Below are positions 1 to 5,668 of a DNA stretch of 5,668 nt, one piece after another. The notes beneath the pieces are model-generated. The model had not been told where the DNA came from, ran no database searches, and worked only from the letters and a program-made list of their open reading frames with translations. The translations under genes were made by a program, and so were the position numbers. Position 1 is the stretch's first letter. Every line of letters starts with the position of its first letter. The stretch is from DAISJD01 sp036821645 (GTDB lineage Bacteria; Pseudomonadota; Alphaproteobacteria; ATCC43930; CGMCC-115725): assembly GCA_036821645.1 (NCBI GenBank), contig DAISJD010000169.1, forward strand, positions 1-5,668, in the 5' to 3' direction.

Positions 1-30
1 CCCCATCCCCATCAATTTTGTCTCGGACCA

Positions 31-63
31 TTGTCAGACGCAGCCCCATCTTGCGTCCGACAA
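31..63. repeat. 12-bp inverted repeat with 9-nt loop upstream of lysC
   Basis: The arms TTGTCAGACGCA (31-42) and TGCGTCCGACAA (52-63) are complementary at 11 of 12 positions, separated by nine bases. The single mismatch (A36/C58) is an A-C mismatch in a plus-strand RNA but becomes a G-U pair in a minus-strand RNA. No T-run follows on either strand, so it does not look like a standard intrinsic terminator. It could be an operator for a dimeric regulator, an mRNA leader hairpin, or the end of a neighbouring transcript. A third TTGTC at 18-22, continuing to GGAC at 25-28, can pair with GTCCGACAA (55-63) around a two-base bulge. The repeat is plain in the sequence; its function is unknown. Confidence 0.6.
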
Positions 64-100
64 AGGGCGGCCCCCTTGCGGCGAGCGACCTGTCAAGGGT

Positions 101-181
101 ATGAAGAGACGTCCCTTACCATCGCGTATCGGGCTTGGTTTTCGTGGCGGTGCCCCCCTCGTGGTCATCCCAAATGGGTAA
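101..181 (+). other. possible 26-codon leader ORF ahead of lysC
   Basis: An ATG at 101 opens a 26-codon reading frame starting MKRRPLPSRIGLGF and ending in VVIPNG, with TAA at 179-181. The stop lies inside GGTAAGAG, the likely ribosome-binding region of lysC, so ribosomes finishing here could reinitiate at 190. Against it, the only purine-rich motif upstream (AAGGG, 95-99) is one base from the ATG, too close for normal initiation, and the peptide has no run of Lys, Thr or Met that would suggest classical attenuation of an aspartate-family gene. It may be a chance ORF. Confidence 0.2.
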
Positions 182-189
182 GAGCAACC

Positions 190-1416
190 ATGGCACGTAT
201 TGTGCAAAAATTCGGCGGAACCTCCGTCGGTGATATCGACCGGATCAAAAACGTCGCCCAACGGGTCAAACGGGAAGTCGATGCCGGCCACGAAGTGATC
301 GTCGTCGTTTCCGCCATGGCCGGCACCACCAACCAATTGGTGACCTGGTGCGACGCGGTCATGCCGCTTCAAGACACGCGCGAATATGACGTGGTCGTCG
401 CCTCGGGCGAACAGATCACGGCGGGCCTGACCGCGATCGCCCTGCAAGAACTGGGCATCAAGGCGCGATCCTGGCTCGGCTGGCAGGTGCCGATCGCCAC
501 CGATTCGGCCCATGGCAAGGCGCGCATTCGCCAAATCGATCTCGAAACCATCGCCAAGCACGCAGCACTGGGCGAGGTGGCGGTGATCGCCGGGTTCCAA
601 GGGGTCGGCAGCGACGGGCGCATCACGACGCTGGGACGCGGCGGCTCCGACACGTCGGCCGTTGCCTTGGCGGCGGCATTCAAGGCCGATCGCTGCGACA
701 TCTTCACCGATGTCGACGGTGTTTACACGACCGACCCCCGAATCGTCAGTCGGGCCCGCAAGCTCGATCGCGTCACCTACGAAGAAATGCTGGAAATGGC
801 TTCGCAAGGGGCCAAGGTTCTACAAACCCGCTCGGTCGAAATGGCCATGAATCACCGTGTCCGGGTCCAGGTCTTGTCGAGTTTCGTCGATATGCCGGGG
901 ACCCTCGTCGTGGATGAGGACGAGATTTTGGAAAAACAGATTGTCAGCGGCATCGCCTATAGCAAGGACGAAGCAAAAGTCACCGTGGCCGCCGTGTTCG
1001 ACCGGCCCGGCATCGCAGCCGCGATTTTCGGGCCGCTTGCCGATCACAACATCAATGTCGATATGATCGTGCAGAACGTCTCGCACGAGACCCAACGCAC
1101 CGACATGACCTTCACCCTATCGCGGGCGGAATTGGACCGGGCCTTGGCCGTGCTTGAGACGGAACGGACCTCTGGGCGTCTCGATTACGCCGCACTCATT
1201 CACGACAAGGCCGTGGTCAAGATCTCCGTGATCGGGGTCGGCATGCGCAGTCATGCCGGGGTCGCGCAAAAAATGTTCCGCACCTTGGCCGATAAAGGGA
1301 TTAACATCCAAGTCATTTCGACGAGCGAGATCAAGGTATCGGTCCTGATCGCCGAAGATTATCTGGAATTGGCCCTGCGCGCCCTGCACACAGCCTATGG
1401 TCTTGATGCCGACTGA
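190..1416 (+). CDS. lysC: Aspartate kinase (aspartokinase), complete
   Basis: This 408-residue cytoplasmic enzyme phosphorylates aspartate with ATP to 4-phospho-L-aspartate, the first step towards lysine, threonine, methionine and diaminopimelate. The N-terminal amino-acid kinase domain (about 1-240) carries KFGGTSV at 7-13, the substrate-site ASGEQ at 71-75, TLGRGGSDTSA at 147-157 and TDVDGVYTTDPRIV at 173-186. Two C-terminal ACT regulatory domains follow (about 262-340 and 343-408), with VQNVSHE at 294-300 and VISTSEIKVSVLI at 375-387. This architecture is the monofunctional class normally feedback-inhibited by lysine and/or threonine; the effector cannot be read from sequence. The ATG at 190 is chosen because it puts KFGGTSV at the usual position, gives the usual length of a little over 400 residues, and has AAGAG (180-184) five bases upstream. 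It appears to be the first gene of an operon, six bases before the next ORF. Confidence 0.97.
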   Translation: MARIVQKFGGTSVGDIDRIKNVAQRVKREVDAGHEVIVVVSAMAGTTNQLVTWCDAVMPLQDTREYDVVVASGEQITAGLTAIALQELGIKARSWLGWQVPIATDSAHGKARIRQIDLETIAKHAALGEVAVIAGFQGVGSDGRITTLGRGGSDTSAVALAAAFKADRCDIFTDVDGVYTTDPRIVSRARKLDRVTYEEMLEMASQGAKVLQTRSVEMAMNHRVRVQVLSSFVDMPGTLVVDEDEILEKQIVSGIAYSKDEAKVTVAAVFDRPGIAAAIFGPLADHNINVDMIVQNVSHETQRTDMTFTLSRAELDRALAVLETERTSGRLDYAALIHDKAVVKISVIGVGMRSHAGVAQKMFRTLADKGINIQVISTSEIKVSVLIAEDYLELALRALHTAYGLDAD

Positions 1417-1422
1417 GTTATA

Positions 1423-2538
1423 ATGACCGAGATGAACGCTTCGATGAGACATGACCCCGCCCCCGGTGCCGTCCCGACCGGCACCCACCTTCCCGGCTCC
1501 GCCGGGGCGGCGGCGCGCCTCGACCAACTCTGGCAGCGCGGACGTGCGTTTCTGGGCACGCGCTATGCCGTGCTCGGCGGGGCTATGACGTGGGTCAGCG
1601 AACGGCACCTCGTCTCCGCCATCTCGAACACCGGCAGTTTCGGGGTTTTGGCCTCGGGTTCCATGAGTCCCGATCAATTGGCCGTCGAAATTGCCGCAAC
1701 CCAGGCTCTGACGGCAGAGCCGTTCGGCGTCAATCTCATCACTCTTCACCCTGACCTCGACGCTCTCATCGCGGTCTGTCGGGCTGCCAAAGTCAGCCAC
1801 ATCGTGCTCGCAGGCGGCCTGCCCCCGGTCAGTGCGATCCGCCAGATCAAGGATGCGGGGATCAAGCTCATCTGTTTCGCCCCGGCTCTCGTGCTGGCCC
1901 GCAAGCTGGTCCGCATGGGGGTCGACGCCCTCGTCATCGAAGGGATGGAGGCGGGCGGCCATATCGGTCCGGTTTCCACCTCGGTCCTGGCGCAGGAAAT
2001 CCTGCCCCATATCCGCGAAGTGCCGGTCTTCGTCGCGGGCGGCATCGGTCGGGGCGATGCGATCGTGGCCTATCTTGAAATGGGGGCAAGCGGCGTCCAA
2101 TTGGGCACCCGATTCGTATGCGCCTGCGAATCGATCGCACACCCCGCCTTCAAGGCCGCCTTCATCCGGGCCAATGCCCGCGATGCCGTCGCCTCGGCCC
2201 AGATCGATCCGCGTTTTGCGGTGATCCCCGTACGCGCGCTCGCCAATGAAGGGACGAGACGCTTTCTCGATGTGCAGCGCGCCGTGATCGATCAGGTCAA
2301 TAACGGCACGCTCGACCCGGCGGCGGCCCAATTGGAAATCGAACATTATTGGGCCGGGGCCTTGCGCCGGGCCGTGATCGATGGGGATGTGGAATTCGGC
2401 TCGCTCATGGCGGGACAAAGCGTCGGCATGGTGACGCGGGAACAGCCGATGCAGGCAATTCTGGACGAATTGCTGGAACAGGCGCTGGCCGCCCTTGAAA
2501 GCCGCACCACCCCATCGGCGACGGTCGGCGGCTCATGA
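1423..2538 (+). CDS. FMN-dependent oxidoreductase, FabK / nitronate monooxygenase family
   Basis: This is a 371-residue TIM-barrel flavoprotein of the NPD/NMO superfamily, probably cytoplasmic. Visible motifs are LGGAMTWVSE (51-60), PFGVNLI (100-106), EGMEAGGHIGP (173-183) with the presumed catalytic His180, the FMN phosphate-binding AGGIGRGDAI (205-214) and GVQLGTRF (224-231) followed by ES-AHP. The C-terminal stretch with ALRRAVIDGD (313-322) and GSLMAGQSVGMV (326-337) resembles enoyl-ACP reductase II (FabK) from recalled family sequence. Automated pipelines would probably say nitronate monooxygenase; the substrate is unproven. About 35 residues precede the conserved core, so ATGs at 1432 or 1444 are alternative starts; none has a strong Shine-Dalgarno. 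It starts six bases after lysC, and its stop overlaps the ptsP start as ATGA, which suggests co-transcription and translational coupling. Its relation to aspartate metabolism or nitrogen signalling is not evident. Confidence 0.9.
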   Translation: MTEMNASMRHDPAPGAVPTGTHLPGSAGAAARLDQLWQRGRAFLGTRYAVLGGAMTWVSERHLVSAISNTGSFGVLASGSMSPDQLAVEIAATQALTAEPFGVNLITLHPDLDALIAVCRAAKVSHIVLAGGLPPVSAIRQIKDAGIKLICFAPALVLARKLVRMGVDALVIEGMEAGGHIGPVSTSVLAQEILPHIREVPVFVAGGIGRGDAIVAYLEMGASGVQLGTRFVCACESIAHPAFKAAFIRANARDAVASAQIDPRFAVIPVRALANEGTRRFLDVQRAVIDQVNNGTLDPAAAQLEIEHYWAGALRRAVIDGDVEFGSLMAGQSVGMVTREQPMQAILDELLEQALAALESRTTPSATVGGS

Positions 2539-4808
2539 CCGGCCAAAGCCGAAGCCCTGGGGCACGCCGTCTTCTGGGTCGCCTGCGCGACGCCATGGCC
2601 AGCCCCGGTTCCGCCCAGGCCCGTCTCAATCAAGTCGTCGAAATCATTGCCGTCGATATGGGGGCGGAGGTCTGTTCGACCTATCTGCGCCGTGCGGGCG
2701 ACATTCTCGAACTCTGTGCCACCTGCGGACTTTATCCCGAAGCCGTGCATCATACGCGCCTGCGCTTTGGCGAAGGGTTGGTCGGGGTCATCGCCGACAC
2801 GGCCCGCCCGCTTGCCCTGTCCGATGCCCAATCCCACGAAAATTTCGCCTATCGCCCTGAAACCGGCGAGGAAATCTACCATTCCCTCATGGGGGTGCCG
2901 ATCCTGCGTCAGGGCCGCGTCACCGGGGTCCTCGTCGTTCAAAACCGGATCAAACGCACCTATACCGAAGAAGAAACCGAGGCCCTGCAAACCGTCGCCA
3001 TGGTCTTGGCCGAACTCGTGGCGTCGGGTGAATTGGTCGGGCGCGAGGAACTTCATCCGACCGACGGCATCGCCACCTTGCCGCATCGGCTCGAAGGGGT
3101 GCGGCTCAATGCGGGGCTGGCGCTCGGCACCGCCGTGTTGCATCAGCCGAGCATCGTCATCCGTCAGGTCATCGCCGACAATCCCGACCAAGAACATAGC
3201 CGTCTCGACCGGGCCGTCGACGAGATGCACGAAGCGATCGACCGCCTGCTCTCGACGAGCGAGTTGGACGGCCATGAAGAACCGCACGACATCCTCGCAA
3301 CCTATCGCATGTTTGCCGAGGATCGCGGCTGGCTCGGTCGGATTCGCGAGGCGATCACCAGCGGCCTCACCGCCGAGGCTGCGGTCCAAAAGGTGCGCGA
3401 CGACACCCGTACCCGCATGCGGCAAATCACCGACCCCTATATTCGCGAACGCCTGACCGATCTCGAAGATCTCGCCAACCGTCTCCAGCATCACTTGTCC
3501 GGCGAAGGGGCGACATCCGCCACTACCAGCCTGCCGGACGATGTCGTGCTGATCGCGCGGGCCCTTGGCCCGGCCGAATTGCTCGATTACGATCGACGCC
3601 GATTGCGGGCCCTCGTGCTGGAAGAAGGCTCTCCCACGGCCCATGTCTCGGTGATTGCCCGCGCCCTCGATATTCCGGTCGTGGGGCGCGTCAAAGGGGC
3701 CTTGAGCAATATCGAAACCGGCGATCAGGTGGTGGTCGATGCCGACAATGCCCAGATCCTGATCCGGCCCAGCGAAGATATCCTACAATCGATCGAGACC
3801 ACCCTGGACCAGCGCCGCACCCGGCGCGCCCATTATCAGGCCCTGAAAGATCTTCCCGCCGTTACCCGCGACGGGGTCGCCGTCTCTCTGCTGTTGAATA
3901 GCGGTCTGCTGCTCGATCTGCCAAGCCTCAACGACAGCAGTGCGGACGGCATCGGTCTTTACCGGACCGAGCTTGCCTTCATGGTTCGCTCTAGCTTTCC
4001 GACGGTCTCCGAACAGGCCTCGATCTATCGCCGGGTCCTGGATCAGGCGGGCAACCGGCCCGTCATGTTCCGCACCCTCGATATCGGCGGCGACAAGGTT
4101 TTACCCTATCTACCTGAAACAAAAGAAGAAAACCCCGCCATGGGTTGGCGTGCGATCCGTATCGCCCTCGATCGACCGGCAATGTTGCGCCACCAATTGC
4201 GCGCGATGATCATCGCGGCCGACGGACGGCCCTTGTCCTTGATGTTCCCGATGGTGGCGGAATTGGCCGAACTCCAAGCGGCGAAGGCGATCCTCGCCCG
4301 TGAGTTGCGCCGGGCAATGACGCGCGGGATTCCGCAACCCGCACGCCTATCGGTTGGGATCATGCTCGAAGTCCCGGCCTTGATTTGGCAATTGCCCCAA
4401 GTCTGCCGGGCCGTCGATTTCATCTCGGTCGGCACCAACGATCTGATGCAGTTTCTCTTCGCCATCGATCGTGGCAATGCCCGGCTCTCCGATCGCTACG
4501 ACCTGCTGTCGCCCTCGGCCTTGGCTTGTTTCCGCCTGATTGCCACGACGTGCGCGGCCCACGGCATCCCCTTGTCGATCTGCGGCGAGATGGCGGGCCG
4601 TCCACTCGAAGCGATGGCCTTACTGGGTCTTGGATTCCGCCGCCTCAGCATGTCGCCCTCCGCCATCCTGCCGGTCAAGGCCATGATCCGCAGCCTGGAT
4701 CTCAGCATGTTGAACCCTTATCTTGTCAAACAACTTGACCAACCCGATCACAGCCTGCGGGAAAAGCTGCGCTGCTTTGCCCGCGATCACGATGTAATCC
4801 TATCCTAA
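2535..4808 (+). CDS. ptsP: Nitrogen PTS Enzyme I (EI-Ntr) with GAF domain, PEP-protein phosphotransferase
   Basis: This 757-residue cytoplasmic enzyme autophosphorylates from PEP and passes the phosphate to NPr, starting the regulatory relay to EIIA-Ntr (PtsN); it is not a sugar-uptake component. Domains in order are: a GAF sensor (about 25-165); the helical HPr-binding and N-terminal Enzyme I region (about 170-330); the phosphohistidine swivel domain with GSPTAHVSVIARALDIPVVG (365-384), where His370 is the expected phosphorylation site; and the PEP-binding barrel (about 440-735). The barrel carries GIGLYRTEL (472-480), MFRTLDIGGDK (511-521), ENPAMGWRAIRI (532-543), VGTNDLMQ (632-639), and the active-site Cys683 in SICGEMAGRP. 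All key residues are present and the length is close to that of E. coli PtsP. In alphaproteobacteria the GAF domain has been reported to respond to glutamine. The ATG overlaps the preceding stop as ATGA, with only a weak GGCGG upstream. No ptsH or ptsN is in view. Confidence 0.97.
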   Translation: MTGQSRSPGARRLLGRLRDAMASPGSAQARLNQVVEIIAVDMGAEVCSTYLRRAGDILELCATCGLYPEAVHHTRLRFGEGLVGVIADTARPLALSDAQSHENFAYRPETGEEIYHSLMGVPILRQGRVTGVLVVQNRIKRTYTEEETEALQTVAMVLAELVASGELVGREELHPTDGIATLPHRLEGVRLNAGLALGTAVLHQPSIVIRQVIADNPDQEHSRLDRAVDEMHEAIDRLLSTSELDGHEEPHDILATYRMFAEDRGWLGRIREAITSGLTAEAAVQKVRDDTRTRMRQITDPYIRERLTDLEDLANRLQHHLSGEGATSATTSLPDDVVLIARALGPAELLDYDRRRLRALVLEEGSPTAHVSVIARALDIPVVGRVKGALSNIETGDQVVVDADNAQILIRPSEDILQSIETTLDQRRTRRAHYQALKDLPAVTRDGVAVSLLLNSGLLLDLPSLNDSSADGIGLYRTELAFMVRSSFPTVSEQASIYRRVLDQAGNRPVMFRTLDIGGDKVLPYLPETKEENPAMGWRAIRIALDRPAMLRHQLRAMIIAADGRPLSLMFPMVAELAELQAAKAILARELRRAMTRGIPQPARLSVGIMLEVPALIWQLPQVCRAVDFISVGTNDLMQFLFAIDRGNARLSDRYDLLSPSALACFRLIATTCAAHGIPLSICGEMAGRPLEAMALLGLGFRRLSMSPSAILPVKAMIRSLDLSMLNPYLVKQLDQPDHSLREKLRCFARDHDVILS

Positions 4809-4865
4809 AAGTTGTTATTTTTCTCTAACACACCCCTATTTCCCCTTAGATTGGTCATCTTTCAT

Positions 4866-4884
4866 ATCAATATTGATTTTTTTT
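4866..4884 (+). terminator. Possible weak terminator: palindrome followed by T8
   Basis: ATCAATATTGAT (4866-4877) is a perfect 12-base palindrome that runs directly into eight T residues (4877-4884), 58 bases after the ptsP stop. The position and T-run fit an intrinsic terminator, but as RNA the hairpin would be a short A/U-rich stem, much weaker than usual. An alternative pairing of ATTGGT (4850-4855) with ATCAAT (4866-4871) would compete. It could equally be an AT-rich protein-binding site upstream of the next gene. Confidence 0.3.
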
Positions 4885-5027
4885 ACGATTTGATGCTGTG
4901 CGGGACGGCCCGAAACTGGTAAAACTTTCCTAACTGCCGCAGTGCGGCGATGCAGGATCCGAGCCTGGATGGGTGTCCCCGTTTGCGGGTTCGGCAACAC
5001 GATCACGGGTTTCGCGTTTTAGGATTC

Positions 5028-5033
5028 GGTGGA
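5028..5033 (+). promoter_or_regulatory. Ribosome binding site deciding the RodZ-like start
   Basis: GGTGGA lies nine bases before the ATG at 5043 and is the best Shine-Dalgarno match near the start of this gene. It favours 5043 over the in-frame ATG at 4950, which has no purine-rich motif ahead of it. An in-frame ATG at 5049 is also possible, with longer spacing. Confidence 0.45.
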
Positions 5034-5042
5034 TTTCAGCAG

Positions 5043-5668
5043 ATGGCGATGTTCAACCGCAAACACCGAGAAACTGACCATGCCTCGATTCCGGGCGGCC
5101 CCGAACAGGCCGACCCGGCCCGGGCGATCCCGCTGCGCCAGAGTTCGATTGGGGCGAAATTGCTGGAAACCCGCCAGGAACTGGGCTGGGAACTTGCCGA
5201 TATCGGGGCGGCCTTACGCATTAAACCCGACTATCTCGCCGCCTTGGAACGCAATTCCTTAAACGGTTTGCCGGGTCTTGCCTATGCCATGGGGTTTTTA
5301 CGGGCCTATGCCGATTATCTGGGATTGGACGGCCTCGATGCGGTGCGCCGGTTCAAAATCGAACAGGCCGGGCTCGATACCAAACCCGAACTGACATTCC
5401 CCATGCCGCTCACCGAGCGCAGCGTACCCGGTACCGGGTTTGCCTTGGTCGCCCTGATCCTCGTCACCTTGAGTTACGGTACTTATTATTACGTTAATTC
5501 CGGTCACGGCAGTGCCCGGCAGATCGTGGATGCGGTCCCAGCCCATCTGATGGACCCGCCCACGATCGATCCCCCGGTCCTGATCGCCGAAAGCCCGGGC
5601 GAAACCGTAAAACCGGTGGAGACGGCGGCAGCGACCCTGCCATCGACTGCACCGCCCACACCTGCACC
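5043..5668 (+). CDS. rodZ: RodZ-like helix-turn-helix membrane protein, 3' partial
   Basis: The reading frame is open from 5043 to the right edge (208 codons plus two bases), so the gene is cut by the window, not broken. RodZ is an inner-membrane protein that binds MreB through a cytoplasmic helix-turn-helix domain and helps organise elongation-type wall synthesis. The HTH_25-type domain spans about 35-107, with IGAKLLETRQELG (36-48), LRIKPDYLAALE (58-69), LPGLAYAMGFLRAYADYLGLD (split around 76-96) and FKIE (104-107), a pattern typical of the family. One membrane segment follows (about 132-150, GFALVALILV onward), then a Pro/Ala/Thr-rich linker (about 164-208), expected to be periplasmic. The DUF4115 domain that would confirm RodZ lies beyond the edge. 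Basic residues before the membrane segment fit a cytoplasmic N-terminus. In many proteobacteria this gene precedes ispG and hisS, which would be expected just downstream. Confidence 0.88.
   Translation, partial: MAMFNRKHRETDHASIPGGPEQADPARAIPLRQSSIGAKLLETRQELGWELADIGAALRIKPDYLAALERNSLNGLPGLAYAMGFLRAYADYLGLDGLDAVRRFKIEQAGLDTKPELTFPMPLTERSVPGTGFALVALILVTLSYGTYYYVNSGHGSARQIVDAVPAHLMDPPTIDPPVLIAESPGETVKPVETAAATLPSTAPPTPA

Larger units (their letters stand above)
1..189. other. lysC upstream leader region, no full gene seen
   Basis: This stretch lies before the aspartokinase start and holds no recognisable protein domain. The lysC frame stays open back to a TTG at 31, but the 53 residues this would add have no aspartokinase homology that I recognise, and the conserved KFGGTSV motif must sit near the true N-terminus, so I treat it as non-coding. 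It contains an inverted repeat at 31-63, AAGGG at 63-67 and 95-99, CCCTT at 73-77 and 113-117, and a possible short ORF at 101-181. I could not identify a convincing -35/-10 promoter pair. A minus-strand ATG at 12-10 could begin a divergent gene, but too little sequence is present to judge. Confidence 0.6.
4809..5042. promoter_or_regulatory. Intergenic region between ptsP and the RodZ-like gene
   Basis: This 234-base gap ends the operon and probably carries the promoter of the next gene. Its first part is strikingly AT-rich: 4806-4895 is about 29% GC, against GC-rich coding DNA on both sides. It includes a short inverted repeat TGTTA/TAACA (4813-4817, 4826-4830) and the palindrome with T-run at 4866-4884. 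The second half is GC-rich with three small hairpins: CGGG/CCCG (4901-4904, 4909-4912), GCCGC/GCGGC (4936-4940, 4944-4948) and CCCG/CGGG (4978-4981, 4986-4989). I did not find a confident -35/-10 pair or a known riboswitch fold, so the promoter call rests on position and composition only. Confidence 0.45.

Noticed and set aside
1..12. Minus-strand ATG GGG ATG GGG at the left edge as the start of a divergent gene
   Set aside because: Only four codons are visible and no clear ribosome-binding site precedes them. A divergent neighbour is plausible but cannot be supported from this window.
31..189. TTG start at 31 that would extend aspartokinase by 53 residues
   Set aside because: The extension is Arg/Cys/Trp-rich and I see nothing family-like in it; it would push KFGGTSV to about residue 60, whereas the family has it within the first ten or so residues. 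The ATG at 190 has a usable ribosome-binding site.
1117..2418. Long minus-strand open frame (433 codons) opposite lysC and the oxidoreductase
   Set aside because: It is antisense to two genes with clear domain motifs, has a His/Asp/Gly/Arg-biased composition typical of reverse-frame shadows in GC-rich DNA, and shows no recognisable domain.
2346..3644. Long minus-strand open frame (432 codons) opposite the oxidoreductase and ptsP
   Set aside because: This is the same kind of shadow as the one above: it is antisense to motif-bearing coding sequence and has no domain I recognise.
4901..4989. Three small GC hairpins as a riboswitch or attenuator of the RodZ-like gene
   Set aside because: Stems are only four or five base pairs, no known riboswitch consensus is recognisable, and no T-run follows any of them.
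434..5568. Many CGATCG hexamers (I counted about 13, for example at 434, 491, 687, 765, 2060, 4466, 5563)
   Set aside because: They sit in coding DNA at codon combinations such as Ala-Ile-Ala or Leu-Asp-Arg that GC-rich alphaproteobacterial codon usage favours. Without a genome-wide comparison there is no reason to call a repeat element or uptake/methylation signal.

Overview
The window looks like ordinary chromosome from an alphaproteobacterium, most likely of the Rhodospirillales type. The evidence is GC-rich coding DNA (by eye about 60%), the order aspartokinase, FMN oxidoreductase, GAF-type nitrogen PTS Enzyme I, RodZ-like protein, and the alphaproteobacterial flavour of each protein. The taxonomic call is inference; there is no rRNA or other strict marker here. 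No tRNA, rRNA, mobile element, CRISPR array or phage gene was seen.

Layout: positions 1-189 are a leader with no convincing full gene. It holds a strong inverted repeat (31-63), repeated short complementary motifs, and a possible 26-codon leader ORF whose stop lies in the lysC ribosome-binding region. lysC (190-1416) encodes a complete aspartate kinase. Six bases later comes a FabK/nitronate-monooxygenase-family flavin oxidoreductase (1423-2538). Its stop overlaps the start of ptsP (2535-4808) as ATGA, and ptsP encodes the nitrogen-PTS Enzyme I with an N-terminal GAF domain. These three genes look like one operon. A 234-base non-coding gap (4809-5042) follows. It starts with a markedly AT-rich stretch (about 29% GC over 4806-4895) containing a palindrome plus T8 that may be a weak terminator, and it probably also carries the promoter of the next gene. 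A RodZ-like helix-turn-helix membrane protein begins at 5043 and runs off the right edge, so its C-terminal domain is not visible.

How the genes relate: LysC commits aspartate to lysine, threonine, methionine and diaminopimelate synthesis. PtsP starts the PEP-dependent phosphorelay that reports nitrogen and carbon status, through NPr and EIIA-Ntr encoded elsewhere. RodZ links the MreB cytoskeleton to wall synthesis. The flavoenzyme is the only member without an obvious role; it resembles enoyl-ACP reductase II (FabK) at least as well as nitronate monooxygenase. I see no clear new system. The points most worth checking are the identity of the flavoenzyme and the structured lysC leader.
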